NCBI RefSeq assembly: GCF_002892795.1
Contig: NZ_PJMC01000017.1
Span: 1 to 64,000, forward strand
DNA length: 64,000 nucleotides
Reading direction: 5' to 3'
Source: Arthrobacter sp. AFG20
Lineage (GTDB): Bacteria; Actinomycetota; Actinomycetes; Actinomycetales; Micrococcaceae
The notes under the pieces are model-generated. The model saw nothing but the letters and a program-made list of their open reading frames with translations. It made no database searches and was not told the DNA's origin. The position numbers were made by a program, and so were the translations under genes. This document shows, piece after piece, positions 32,935-41,697 of the stretch (positions within the stretch are counted from its first letter, which is position 1; every line of letters begins with the position of its first letter).

Positions 32935-34004
32935 GCTTCCCTGCGGGCGAGCCGCTTGGCCGCTGAGCTCTTCCGCGTCGCAGCCAGCATGTCCACGGTG
33001 AGCACCAGCAGGGCGAGCCACACGACGCCGAAACCGATCCACCGGTCCAGTGTCATGGCTTCCCGGAACACCACCAGGGCAACGATGAACTGCAGCACCG
33101 GTGCGAAGTACTGCAGCAGCCCGATCGTGGTCATGGGCAGCCGGCGGGCGGAGGCGCCGAAGAACACCAGCGGCACGGCAGTGATGACGCCGGATGCCAG
33201 AAGCAGCCAGAAGTGCCCGCTTCCGTGGGTGGTCAGCGAGGCAGTGCCGCTTGCCGCGAGGAAAATCATGGTGGCCGCGGCCAGGGGAGCGAGGACGATG
33301 GTTTCCACGGTGAGGCTGGTGATGGCGTCGGCGCGCGGCCCCACCCGCTTCTTCACGAAGCCGTACAGGCCGAAGCTGACGGCCAGGGTCAGGGCGATCC
33401 ACGGCAGTTTCCCGTAGGACACGGTCAGCACCCCGACGGCGACGAAACCGATTCCGACGGCGGCCCACTGCAGCGGCCGGAGCGTCTCCTTGAGGACGAA
33501 CACGCCGAGGAGGACGGACACGAGCGGGTTGATGAAGTAGCCAAGTGAGGCCTCGACCGCCTGCCCGGTGGTGACGCCGTAGGTGTACGTCAGCCAGTTG
33601 ACCGCGATGAGGCCGGCGGCAAGCGCCAAGGTTCCGAGGACGGCGCGGTTCCGCAGGGCAGCGCCCAGAACACGCCACGCCCTGGTTACCGTGATCAGGA
33701 GGGCGCAGAAGATCAGGGACCAGACCACCCGGTTGGCCACGATTTCCACGGCACCGGCGGGCTGCAGAACGAAGAAGTACAGCGGAAGCAGCCCCCACAG
33801 GCCGTAAGCGCCGATGCCGAACAGGATTCCCGCCGTCGTCTCCTTGTCCACCGCCTTCGGCGCGTCAGGCACACTCGGTGCACCAGGCAAACCGGGTGCC
33901 CCGCGCTTGCCGGAGCCGGTCACGCCCAAGTGCGCGGGGCCAGCTGTTGGGGCAGTCGGAACAGCGGAGGAGACGGATCCGTCGGGATTAGGCACAGAAC
34001 CCAT
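32907..34004 (-). CDS. rarD: RarD-type EamA/DMT transporter
   Basis: The 365-residue protein has about ten membrane segments in two EamA halves. GILFGIGAYGLWGLLPLYFFVLQPAGAVEIVANRVVWSL and VNWLTYTYGVTTGQAVEASLGYFINPLVSVLLGVFVLKE are characteristic of RarD. A hydrophilic tail of about 60 residues precedes the first helix, and a basic tail ends the protein. The family is annotated as chloramphenicol-sensitive protein but its substrate is not known. It is unlinked in function to the UspA gene that it overlaps. Confidence 0.85.
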   Translation of the reverse strand: MGSVPNPDGSVSSAVPTAPTAGPAHLGVTGSGKRGAPGLPGAPSVPDAPKAVDKETTAGILFGIGAYGLWGLLPLYFFVLQPAGAVEIVANRVVWSLIFCALLITVTRAWRVLGAALRNRAVLGTLALAAGLIAVNWLTYTYGVTTGQAVEASLGYFINPLVSVLLGVFVLKETLRPLQWAAVGIGFVAVGVLTVSYGKLPWIALTLAVSFGLYGFVKKRVGPRADAITSLTVETIVLAPLAAATMIFLAASGTASLTTHGSGHFWLLLASGVITAVPLVFFGASARRLPMTTIGLLQYFAPVLQFIVALVVFREAMTLDRWIGFGVVWLALLVLTVDMLAATRKSSAAKRLARREAQGAESSRS

Positions 34005-34072
34005 AACACCATCTTAAGGAGCGGTATTCCGTCTAACCCGAGCCAAAAGCTGCCTGCGGAAACGAAATAGTC

Positions 34073-34084
34073 AGTAGGCTTGCC
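34073..34084 (+). promoter_or_regulatory. Promoter-proximal AGTAGGCTTGCC with TAGGCT box
   Basis: TAGGCT at 34075-34080 ends 7 bases before the ATG of an 11-codon upstream frame. The sequence resembles the AI-2E promoter site (AGTAGGCTTACT). Confidence 0.4.
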
Positions 34085-34087
34085 ATT

Positions 34088-34123
34088 ATGAGTACGACTC
34101 TCCGCAGGGCGCCGGCCCCATGA
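34088..34123 (+). CDS. Possible 11-codon upstream ORF of the topoisomerase gene
   Basis: A leaderless-type ATG opens MSTTLRRAPAP, whose TGA overlaps the topoisomerase ATG in the arrangement ATGA. This is a common way to couple translation of the following gene, which has no ribosome site of its own. It may be a leader with no product function. Confidence 0.4.
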   Translation: MSTTLRRAPAP

Positions 34124-35118
34124 GGCTCCGCCACAGCAACGCCTCCGGCCACGGTTACCGGAGGGTGCGGGCCGGCGCCGGGTTCAGTTACAGGGACCTG
34201 GACGGCTCCACGCTGCCGCCCGGTCCGGTCCGCGACCGGCTGGAAAGCATCGGCATTCCGCCCGCCTGGACGGACGTGTGGATAGCGCCCTTCGAGAACG
34301 GGCATATCCAGGCCACGGGGCTGGATGCCGTGGGCCGCCGGCAGTACATCTACCATCCGGAGTGGCGCGAACGGAAGGACCGCCTGAAATTTGACCGCGC
34401 GCTCCAGCTCGCCGAGTCGCTGCCTACCGCCCGCCGGCTGGTCACCATCGATCTGAGGTCCGATGGCTTCACCCGCGAGCGGGTTTTGGCTGCGGCCTTC
34501 AGGCTGCTGGACAGCGGCTCCCTGCGGGTGGGGTCAGAGCGGTACACGAATGAAAACGGCAGTCACGGGCTCGCCACCCTGCTCTGCGCCCACGTTCGTG
34601 TCCGGAAGGAATGCCTGCACCTCAGTTTCCCGGCCAAGAGCGGTAAAACCTGGGAGTCCCGCATCGATGACCCTGACCTGGCGCCTCTGGCCCGGGCCCT
34701 CAAGCGGCGCGGCGGCAACGCGCGGCTGCTGGCCTACAAGAACGGCCGGACGTGGCACCCGGTGACCAGCGCGGACATCAACGGCTACGTCAAGGAACGC
34801 ACTGGCGACGACTTCACCGCAAAGGACTTCCGCACCCTGCGCGGCACCGTCGCCGCCGCCGTCAGCCTGGCCCGGAGCGGCCCGCAGAAAACCGAGGGGA
34901 AGCGGAAACGCGCCATCAGCGTCGCCATGATGGAGGCGGCAGCGGTGCTGGGCAACACGCCGTCGATCGCCCGCAAGAGCTACGTGGACCCCCGCCTGCT
35001 GGACCACTTCGCAGCCGGGGAGACCATAGACCCCAAGCGCCTGGACTCGGCGGAGTCGGAGCTGCGGGCACTGCTGTACCGCGAGGGCGACGTGGTTGCC
35101 CTTCGCAAGAGCGGCTGA
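34120..35118 (+). CDS. DNA topoisomerase IB (poxvirus type)
   Basis: The 332 residues have the bacterial topoisomerase IB form: GFSYRDLDG, IPPAWTDVWIAPFENGHIQATGLDAVGRRQYIYHPEW in the N-terminal domain, then RVGSERYTNENGSHGLATL. The catalytic domain has FSF-like SGKTWE with basic residues, KDFRTLRGT, and nucleophile Tyr288 in SIARKSYVDPRL. It relaxes supercoils through a 3'-phosphotyrosine link. The ATG overlaps the stop of a short upstream frame, and no Shine-Dalgarno sequence is visible. It is a single gene between convergent or tandem neighbours. Confidence 0.9.
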   Translation: MRLRHSNASGHGYRRVRAGAGFSYRDLDGSTLPPGPVRDRLESIGIPPAWTDVWIAPFENGHIQATGLDAVGRRQYIYHPEWRERKDRLKFDRALQLAESLPTARRLVTIDLRSDGFTRERVLAAAFRLLDSGSLRVGSERYTNENGSHGLATLLCAHVRVRKECLHLSFPAKSGKTWESRIDDPDLAPLARALKRRGGNARLLAYKNGRTWHPVTSADINGYVKERTGDDFTAKDFRTLRGTVAAAVSLARSGPQKTEGKRKRAISVAMMEAAAVLGNTPSIARKSYVDPRLLDHFAAGETIDPKRLDSAESELRALLYREGDVVALRKSG

Positions 35119-35294
35119 CGCGGCGGGGCCGGCTGACGCAGGCCGGGTTGCCCCGGTGTGGGGCGTGTAACTGGGGAAGCCAGGCGTCACGCACCGCCGT
35201 GCGCCGTCACGGGTGGGGCGCCCGCCGGGCGGACAATTAGAATTGAAAACTGCGCGCCGGTGGGGCGCGGTCTCCCGTTCCGGAAGGGCTTACG

Positions 35295-36728
35295 GTGTCC
35301 AACACAGCTGAATCCACGGCGAAGCGCCCGCTCCGCGTCGCGATCGTCGGCGCCGGACCCGCAGGCGTCTACGCCGCGGACATCCTGACCAAGTCCAACG
35401 AGGTCAAGGACGGCGACTTCGAGGTCAGCATCGACCTCTTCGAGGCCTACCCGGCACCGTACGGCCTGATCCGCTACGGTGTGGCCCCGGACCACCCGCG
35501 CATCAAGGGCATCGTCAACGCCCTGCACAAAGTCCTGGACCGCGGAGACATCCGGTTCCTGGGCAACGTCACCTACGGCCGGGACCTCACTCTGCACGAC
35601 TTCCGCGCCTTCTACGACGCCGTCATCTTCTCTACCGGCGCCATCAAGGACGCGGACATGGACATCCCCGGCATCGACCTCGCGGGCTCCTTCGGAGCCG
35701 CCGACTTCGTGTCCTGGTACGACGGCCACCCGGACGTTCCGCGGAACTGGCCGCTGGACGCCAAGGAAATCGCGGTCATTGGCAACGGCAACGTGGCCCT
35801 GGACGTGGCCCGGATGCTGGTGAAGCACGCCGACGAACTGCTCGTCACCGAGATCCCGGACAACGTCTACCAGGGCCTGAAGAACTCACCGGTCACCGAC
35901 GTCCACGTCTTCGGCCGCCGTGGCCCCGCCCAGGTCAAGTTCACCCCGCTGGAGCTGCGTGAACTCAGCCACGCCCGCGACGTCGACATCGTGCTCTACC
36001 CGGAGGACTTCGAATTCGACGAGGCCTCCGACGACGCGATCCGGAGCAACAACCAGACCAAGACGATGGTGAACACCATGACCAACTGGCTGGTCGAGGA
36101 GCACGCGGAGGCTGAACAGCCGTCGTCGCGCCGCCTGCACCTGCACTTCCTGCACAGCCCGGTTGAGATTTACGACGACGGCGGGTCCGGCAAGGTGGCC
36201 GGCATCAAGTTCGAGCGCATGCAGCTTGACGGCACCGGCAACGTCAAGGGCACGGGGGAGTTCATCGACTACCCGGTGCAGGCCGTCTACCGTGCCATCG
36301 GCTACCACGGCTCCGCGCTGGACGAACTCGAATACGACGCCAAGCGCGGGGTCATCCCCAACGAAGGCGGCCGCGTCCTCGACGCCGACGGAAACCCCGT
36401 CCCCGGCATCTACACCACCGGCTGGATCAAGCGCGGACCGGTCGGCCTTATCGGGCACACGAAGGGCGACGCCCTGGAAACCATCGGCTTCCTCCTCGAG
36501 GACCGGTTCACCCTGCCGCCCGCCCAGAACCCCGACCCGCAGGCGATCATCGACCTGCTCGAGGAACGCGGCATCGAGTACACCACGTGGGAGGGCTGGA
36601 ACAGGCTGAACGCCCACGAGGCCGCCCTCGGCGCATCGTGGACGGAATCCGCCGCGTCCGACGGTGTGGTGCGCGAACGCATCAAGGTGGTGCCGCGCGA
36701 GGAGATGATCAAGATCTCCCGCGCCTGA
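35295..36728 (+). CDS. Ferredoxin/flavodoxin-NADP+ reductase, FprA type (paralogue 2)
   Basis: The start is GTG after GGAAGGG, and a TAGAAT box lies about 57 bases upstream. The 477 residues repeat the pattern of paralogue 1: RVAIVGAGPAGVYAADIL, LIRYGVAPDHPRIKGIVNALHKVLDRGDIR and VIGNGNVALDVARML, ending KVVPREEMIKISRA. Whole stretches are identical to paralogue 1, which suggests a recent duplication or gene conversion. It stands alone, with no sulfur gene beside it, so it may serve a different ferredoxin (for example P450s or fatty-acid desaturation). This is inference. Confidence 0.87.
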   Translation: MSNTAESTAKRPLRVAIVGAGPAGVYAADILTKSNEVKDGDFEVSIDLFEAYPAPYGLIRYGVAPDHPRIKGIVNALHKVLDRGDIRFLGNVTYGRDLTLHDFRAFYDAVIFSTGAIKDADMDIPGIDLAGSFGAADFVSWYDGHPDVPRNWPLDAKEIAVIGNGNVALDVARMLVKHADELLVTEIPDNVYQGLKNSPVTDVHVFGRRGPAQVKFTPLELRELSHARDVDIVLYPEDFEFDEASDDAIRSNNQTKTMVNTMTNWLVEEHAEAEQPSSRRLHLHFLHSPVEIYDDGGSGKVAGIKFERMQLDGTGNVKGTGEFIDYPVQAVYRAIGYHGSALDELEYDAKRGVIPNEGGRVLDADGNPVPGIYTTGWIKRGPVGLIGHTKGDALETIGFLLEDRFTLPPAQNPDPQAIIDLLEERGIEYTTWEGWNRLNAHEAALGASWTESAASDGVVRERIKVVPREEMIKISRA

Positions 36729-36792
36729 CGGCACCGGTTCCGCGCCAAGCACCCGCCCGCCGCAAGCGGCTCCTCCCGGCCGATGTCGGTGA

Positions 36793-36857
36793 CGAGTTTT
36801 TGTGCAGATATTGCCCGTTTGGCACGTTTCAAGTCCCAATATGTGGACAAAAACTCG
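36793..36857. repeat. Intergenic palindrome, family D (single copy)
   Basis: Arms starting CGAGTTTTTGTG pair over 21 bases (36793-36813 with 36837-36857) with two mismatches and a 23-base loop. It lies 64 bases after the FprA2 stop codon and is AT-richer than its surroundings. Confidence 0.7.
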
Positions 36858-36895
36858 AACCTGGAGGGGCCTACTGCTCGGCCCGGCGGGTGGAC

Positions 36896-36901
36896 TAGAC
36901 T
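36896..36901 (+). promoter_or_regulatory. -10 box of the GAF regulator gene (TAGACT)
   Basis: TAGACT lies 34 bases before the ATG, just after palindrome D. A GTGGGAG ribosome site follows in the leader. Confidence 0.4.
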
Positions 36902-36935
36902 GTCGCGGGCAAGCGTTTGGGCGAGTGGGAGTTCG

Positions 36936-38312
36936 ATGAAGAACCTGATCCAGCCAGCGGCACCCGGAACCGATGATTCAGTGCTTTTGCAGCGCCGCGC
37001 CCTGGCCGGCCATGAACTCCTGGACAGCCACGCGCAGGGCGAAGCGTTCCCCGATGCCGAAGAAATCCCCGGGCTGCGCCGCCTGATCCGCGAGTCCTGG
37101 CAGCGGTCCGCGAAGCTGCGGGCCAACCCCGATCACCCCGAAGCCCCGCTGGCCATTGCCGGGGACGAGCTTGACGAATACCGCCGCCAACACCCCTTGG
37201 CCGCCATCATGCCCGTCATCCAGAAGCTCCTCATCCGGCCCAGCCATGACAGCGGCCTGCTGGTTGCCGTCGGCGACGAAGTGGGCCGCCTCCTCTGGGT
37301 GGAAGGCGATCCCGGCGCGCGCCGCCGGGCCGAGGGCATGATGTTCGTTCCCGGCGCCGACTGGTCGGAGGCCACTGTCGGGACCAGCGCCCCCGGAACG
37401 GCGCTCGCCCTGGGCCGCGGCATCCAAATATCCGGGGCCGAGCACTACAAACGGTCCGTCCACCCCTGGAGCTGCACGGCGGTCCCGTTCCAGGACCCCG
37501 ATTCCGGCGCACTGCTGGGGGTCGTGGACATCACTGGCACCGAGGACGCCGTGGCGCCGCACACGCTCTCCCTCGTGGAGGCCACCGTGGCGGCAGCCCA
37601 GGCCCAGTTGCGCGTGGAACGCCTGCAGCTCGCGGCCGCCCAGGAGCGAGTTAAAGCACGACGGCGGCACCCGGGTTCCGGGGCAGCCGGCGGTCCTGCG
37701 CGGGAAGGCAGCCTGTACCGCAACAGCCTGCAGCTGCTGGGCCGAGACCAGGCACTGCTCAGCATCGAGGGCCGCAGCGTGGTGCTGTCCGCCCGGCACA
37801 GCGAGATCCTGGCCCTGCTCAGCACCCGCCCGGACGGGCTCAGCGCCGAGGAACTGAGCGTTCTTTTGTACCCGGGGGACGGGTCCACGATCACCCTGCG
37901 GGCCGAGATGGTGCGCCTTCGGAAGGTCCTGCTGCAGCTAGACCCCTCCGCAGTGCCGGAATCGCGGCCCTACAGGCTGGCGCTGGATCTCCTGCCGGAC
38001 AGCAGCCAGGTGCTCACCTGCCTGCAGCGCGGCGCCCACCGGATCGCCCTCGACATCTACCGCGGCGCCGTCCTGCCCCGCTCGGAGGCGCCCGGCGTCG
38101 TCGAGCTCCGGAACCGCGTGTCCGCGCTGCTGCGGGAGGCCGTCCTGACGGACGGCAGCGCGGAGTCGCTGCTCAAGTACGCGGAACTGCCGGAGGCGGC
38201 GGACGACGTCGACGTCCGCCGTGCCGCCCTGAAGCTCCTGCCGCCGCGCTCGCCCAAGTGGGCCGCCGTCGTCGCCGATCTGGAGCGGCTGGAAGCCGAA
38301 CTGAGCGCCTAA
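36936..38312 (+). CDS. GAF-domain transcriptional regulator of the aldehyde/alcohol dehydrogenase genes
   Basis: I start at the ATG of MKNLIQPAAPG, giving 458 residues. After an N-terminal helical region (LRRLIRESWQRSAKLRANPDHPEAP) comes a GAF-type sensor (residues about 90-240, with GVDWSEATVGTSAPGTALALGRGIQISGAEHY and AVPFQDPDSGALLGVVDITG), as in AcoR-type activators. Unlike those, there is no AAA+ domain and no Fis-type HTH. Instead the C-terminal 190 residues carry a winged-helix-like part (LSARHSEILALLSTRPDGLSAEELSVLLYPGD, TLRAEMVRLRKVL). It sits directly before the acetaldehyde dehydrogenase gene, so it is the likely regulator. Confidence 0.75.
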   Translation: MKNLIQPAAPGTDDSVLLQRRALAGHELLDSHAQGEAFPDAEEIPGLRRLIRESWQRSAKLRANPDHPEAPLAIAGDELDEYRRQHPLAAIMPVIQKLLIRPSHDSGLLVAVGDEVGRLLWVEGDPGARRRAEGMMFVPGADWSEATVGTSAPGTALALGRGIQISGAEHYKRSVHPWSCTAVPFQDPDSGALLGVVDITGTEDAVAPHTLSLVEATVAAAQAQLRVERLQLAAAQERVKARRRHPGSGAAGGPAREGSLYRNSLQLLGRDQALLSIEGRSVVLSARHSEILALLSTRPDGLSAEELSVLLYPGDGSTITLRAEMVRLRKVLLQLDPSAVPESRPYRLALDLLPDSSQVLTCLQRGAHRIALDIYRGAVLPRSEAPGVVELRNRVSALLREAVLTDGSAESLLKYAELPEAADDVDVRRAALKLLPPRSPKWAAVVADLERLEAELSA

Positions 38313-38358
38313 GGGTTGCCCCGCCGTCGTACTTCGCGGCGGTGACATGGCTCACAGG

Positions 38359-38379
38359 GCTGCAACCTTGCTGCAACCT
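38359..38379 (+). promoter_or_regulatory. Direct repeat GCTGCAACCT x2 in the exaC promoter
   Basis: Two copies of GCTGCAACCT start 11 bases apart (one helical turn) and lie just upstream of a TAGGCT -10 box (38389-38394). A related TGTTGCAC follows at about 38431. This is a plausible site for the GAF regulator. Confidence 0.5.
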
Positions 38380-38453
38380 GCCCGCTCCTAGGCTCAATGC
38401 ATCGGCGATCACATGACATATCGCCACCGTGTTGCACAGCAAAGGAGCTAGCA

Positions 38454-39977
38454 ATGACCGTTTACGCACAGCCCGGCACCGAAGGTTCGAAGGTCACGTT
38501 CCAGGACCGCTACGAGAACTGGATCGGCGGCGAATGGGTTGCACCCGTGAAGGGCCAGTACTTCGAGAACATCACGCCCGTCACCGGCAAACCCTTCTGC
38601 GAGGTGGCCCGCGGCACCGCCGAGGACATCGAACTGGCACTCGACGCCGCGCATAAGGTGGCCCCTTCCTGGGGCAAGACCTCCGTTGCAGAGCGCGCGG
38701 CGATCCTGAACAAGATCGCCGACCGCATCGACGAGAACGTCGAACTGCTCGCCGTCGCCGAGACCTGGGACAACGGCAAGCCGATCCGCGAGACCCTCAA
38801 CGCGGACATCCCGCTGGCCGCCGACCACTTCCGCTACTTCGCCGCCGCAGTCCGGGCCCAGGAAGGCCGGCTGTCGCAGCTCGACGACGACACCACGGCC
38901 TACCACTTCCACGAGCCGCTCGGCGTCGTCGGCCAGATCATCCCGTGGAACTTCCCCATCCTGATGGCCGTCTGGAAGCTGGCCCCGGCGCTCGCGGCGG
39001 GCAACGCCGTCGTCCTTAAGCCCGCGGAACAGACGCCGACGTCCATCTTGGTGCTGATGGAACTGATCGGCGACCTGCTGCCGGCCGGCGTGGTCAACGT
39101 GGTCAACGGCTTCGGCGTCGAGGCGGGGAAGCCGCTGGCCTCCAGCCCGCGGATCCGCAAGATCGCCTTTACGGGCGAGACAACTACCGGACGCCTGATC
39201 AGCCAGTATGCCTCCAACAACCTGATCCCCGTGACGCTGGAACTCGGCGGCAAGAGCCCGAACATCTTCTTCAACGACGTCGCCGAGTCCAACGATGCGT
39301 TCTACGACAAGGCCCTGGAAGGCTTTGCATTGTTCGCCTTCAACCAGGGCGAAGTCTGCACGTGCCCGTCCCGCGCCCTGGTCCAGGAGGACATCTACGA
39401 CTCCTTCATGGCCGACGCCCTGGCACGGACCGAGAAGATCATCCAGGGCAACCCGCTGGACACCGAAACCCAGATCGGCGCGCAGGCCTCCAACGACCAG
39501 CTGGAGAAGATCCTCTCCTACATCGACATCGGGAAGCAGGAGGGTGCCAAGGCGCTCACCGGCGGCGCCCGCGCCGAACTGTCCGGGGACCTGGCTGGCG
39601 GCTACTACGTCCAGCCGACGATCTTCGAGGGCCACAACCGGATGCGAATCTTCCAGGAGGAGATCTTCGGCCCGGTGGTGTCCGTGACCCGCTTCAGCGA
39701 CTACAACGACGCCATGGGCATCGCCAACGACACCCTCTACGGCCTGGGCGCCGGCGTCTGGTCCCGCAACGGCAACGTCGCGTACCGCGCGGGCCGCGAG
39801 ATCCAGGCTGGCCGTGTCTGGGTCAACAACTACCACGCCTACCCGGCCGGCGCCGCGTTCGGCGGCTACAAGTCCTCCGGCATCGGACGCGAGAACCACG
39901 CCATGATGCTGGACCACTACCAGCAGACCAAGAACCTCCTGGTCAGTTACAGCGAAAACAAGCTCGGCTTCTTCTAA
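38454..39977 (+). CDS. exaC: Acetaldehyde dehydrogenase (ExaC/AldB type)
   Basis: The 507-residue NAD-dependent aldehyde dehydrogenase starts at the ATG after AAAGGAG. Typical elements are IIPWNFPILMAVWKLAPALAAGNAVVLKPAEQTP, TGETTTGRLI, LELGGKSPNIFF, and the catalytic cysteine in FNQGEVCTCPSRALV. The double Cys region and length fit the ExaC/AldB group that oxidises acetaldehyde to acetate. It is followed by the adhP gene and a DUF779 gene, a set commonly seen together in actinobacteria. An alcohol is thus oxidised to aldehyde and then to acid by adjacent enzymes. Confidence 0.88.
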   Translation: MTVYAQPGTEGSKVTFQDRYENWIGGEWVAPVKGQYFENITPVTGKPFCEVARGTAEDIELALDAAHKVAPSWGKTSVAERAAILNKIADRIDENVELLAVAETWDNGKPIRETLNADIPLAADHFRYFAAAVRAQEGRLSQLDDDTTAYHFHEPLGVVGQIIPWNFPILMAVWKLAPALAAGNAVVLKPAEQTPTSILVLMELIGDLLPAGVVNVVNGFGVEAGKPLASSPRIRKIAFTGETTTGRLISQYASNNLIPVTLELGGKSPNIFFNDVAESNDAFYDKALEGFALFAFNQGEVCTCPSRALVQEDIYDSFMADALARTEKIIQGNPLDTETQIGAQASNDQLEKILSYIDIGKQEGAKALTGGARAELSGDLAGGYYVQPTIFEGHNRMRIFQEEIFGPVVSVTRFSDYNDAMGIANDTLYGLGAGVWSRNGNVAYRAGREIQAGRVWVNNYHAYPAGAAFGGYKSSGIGRENHAMMLDHYQQTKNLLVSYSENKLGFF

Positions 39978-40183
39978 GCCGCTTGTGCCGGCCGGCACCA
40001 TCCCCATCACTGCCGGCCGGCCCTCCCGGGCGGGGACGGATCAGCTCCATCCGTCCCCGCCCGCACCATGCTTCCCGCCCGCACCGCGGCGGAAGAACCA
40101 CCCCCTGGCCACCCCTCAGGAAGGCAGCACCACCTGTCCCGCACCACCCGAAACATCGCTTCAACGACGCAAGGATTTCGCCA

Positions 40184-41206
40184 ATGACGACGACAATGCA
40201 AGCAGCCGTAGTATCCGAATTCGCCGAAGAGCTCCAGATCCTGGACATTCCCGTTCCCACCCCGGGCCGCGGACAGGCCCTGGTCAAGGTGATCACCAGC
40301 GGTGTCTGCCACACCGACCTACATGCCGCTGAAGGGGATTGGCCGGTCAAGCCGTCGCCGCCCTTCGTGCCCGGACACGAAGGCGTGGGCGAGGTGGTGG
40401 CCCTCGGCGAGGGCGTCACAGACCTCGCCGTCGGTGATCTGGTGGGCAACGCCTGGCTCTGGTCCGCCTGCGGCGACTGCCAGTACTGCCGCACCGGCTG
40501 GGAAACGCTGTGTGAGACCCAGCAGAACGCCGGCTACAGCGTGGACGGCTCCTTCGGCGAGTACATGCTGGTAAACAGCCGGTTCGCCGCCCGGATTCCC
40601 GCCGGTTCGGACCCCGTGGAGGTCGCCCCGGTGCTCTGCGCCGGCGTCACCGTGTACAAGGGACTGAAAATGACCGAGGCCAAGCCAGGGGAGTGGGTCA
40701 CCATCTCCGGCATCGGCGGCCTGGGGCACATCGCCGTCCAGTACGCCGTGGCCATGGGCCTGCGCGTCGCCGCCGTCGACATCGCAGACGACAAACTCGC
40801 CCTTGCCAGGAAGCACGGCGCCGAACTCACCGTCAATGCGCTCCACGAGGATCCCGCGGAAGTCATCCAGCAGAAAACCGGAGGCTGCCACGGAGTCCTG
40901 GTCACGGCAGTGCACCCGTCGGCCTTCGGGCAGGCCATCGGCATGGCACGCCGCGGTGGCACGATCGTGTTCAACGGCCTGCCGCCGGGTGACTTTCCGG
41001 CACCGATCTTCGAGATCGTGCTCAAGGGCCTGACCGTCCGCGGCTCCATCGTGGGAACGAGGCAGGACCTGGAAGAAGCGCTGGACTTCTACGCTCAGGG
41101 CAAGATCCATCCCACCGTGTCCACTCGGGAACTCTCGGAAGTCAACGCTGTCTTCGACGAGATGAAGCACGCCAAGATCGACGGCCGTGTGGTGCTGAGG
41201 TACTGA
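40184..41206 (+). CDS. adhP: Zinc-dependent alcohol dehydrogenase, AdhP type
   Basis: The 340-residue enzyme has the catalytic zinc ligands Cys in GVCHTDLHAAEGDWP and His/Glu in VPGHEGVGEVVALG, four structural zinc cysteines in ACGDCQYCRTGWETLC, and NAD motif GIGGLGHIAVQYAVAMG. AAGGA lies 8 bases before the ATG. It oxidises short primary alcohols such as ethanol to the aldehyde used by ExaC. Its stop codon TGA overlaps the ATG of the next gene. The 206-base gap after exaC has GC-rich palindromes (GCCGGCCGGC type) that may attenuate transcription. Confidence 0.9.
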   Translation: MTTTMQAAVVSEFAEELQILDIPVPTPGRGQALVKVITSGVCHTDLHAAEGDWPVKPSPPFVPGHEGVGEVVALGEGVTDLAVGDLVGNAWLWSACGDCQYCRTGWETLCETQQNAGYSVDGSFGEYMLVNSRFAARIPAGSDPVEVAPVLCAGVTVYKGLKMTEAKPGEWVTISGIGGLGHIAVQYAVAMGLRVAAVDIADDKLALARKHGAELTVNALHEDPAEVIQQKTGGCHGVLVTAVHPSAFGQAIGMARRGGTIVFNGLPPGDFPAPIFEIVLKGLTVRGSIVGTRQDLEEALDFYAQGKIHPTVSTRELSEVNAVFDEMKHAKIDGRVVLRY

Positions 41207-41664
41207 TGCCCCACACCAGACTGGACGCCGCTGTGACGCTGCCCGGGGAGGACTTCTCCCGGGTGGCGCTCACCGCCGAGGCGGTGGGGCTGCTGCGGAA
41301 GCTCTGGGCGCAGCACGGCCCGCTGATGTTCCACCAGTCGGGCGGCTGCTGCGACGGCTCGGCGCCCATGTGCTACCCGGCCGGGGAGTTCCTCACAGGG
41401 GATTCGGACGTGCTGCTGGGGCGGTTTGACCTCTCCGCGGACGACGGCGGCCGGTCCGGTTCCGCTGACCACGGCGGGTTCCGGGGCATTGACGACGGCG
41501 GGCAGCCGCTGGAGTTCTGGATGTCCCGGGAACAGTTCGGCTACTGGAGCCACACCCACCTGACGGTGGATGTGGTGCAGGGCCGGGGGAGCGGGTTTTC
41601 CGTCGAGGCGCCGGAAGGCAAACGCTTCCTGATCCGCTCCACCCTCATGGACTGGCCCGTGTAG
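41206..41664 (+). CDS. DUF779 protein, aldehyde-dehydrogenase associated
   Basis: The 152-residue protein starts on the last base of the adhP stop codon (TGATG), so it is translationally coupled. It has the DUF779 signature: HGPLMFHQSGGCCDGSAPMCYPAGEF, with an adjacent Cys pair and a further Cys, then FWMSREQFGYWSHTHLTVDVVQGRGSGFSVE. The family is often encoded beside acetaldehyde dehydrogenases, as here. The cysteines could bind metal or aid maturation of the partner enzyme, but no function has been proven that I know of. Confidence 0.85.
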   Translation: MPHTRLDAAVTLPGEDFSRVALTAEAVGLLRKLWAQHGPLMFHQSGGCCDGSAPMCYPAGEFLTGDSDVLLGRFDLSADDGGRSGSADHGGFRGIDDGGQPLEFWMSREQFGYWSHTHLTVDVVQGRGSGFSVEAPEGKRFLIRSTLMDWPV

Positions 41665-41697
41665 GCAGGCTTTGCCCAGCAAAACTCCAAAATGTTA

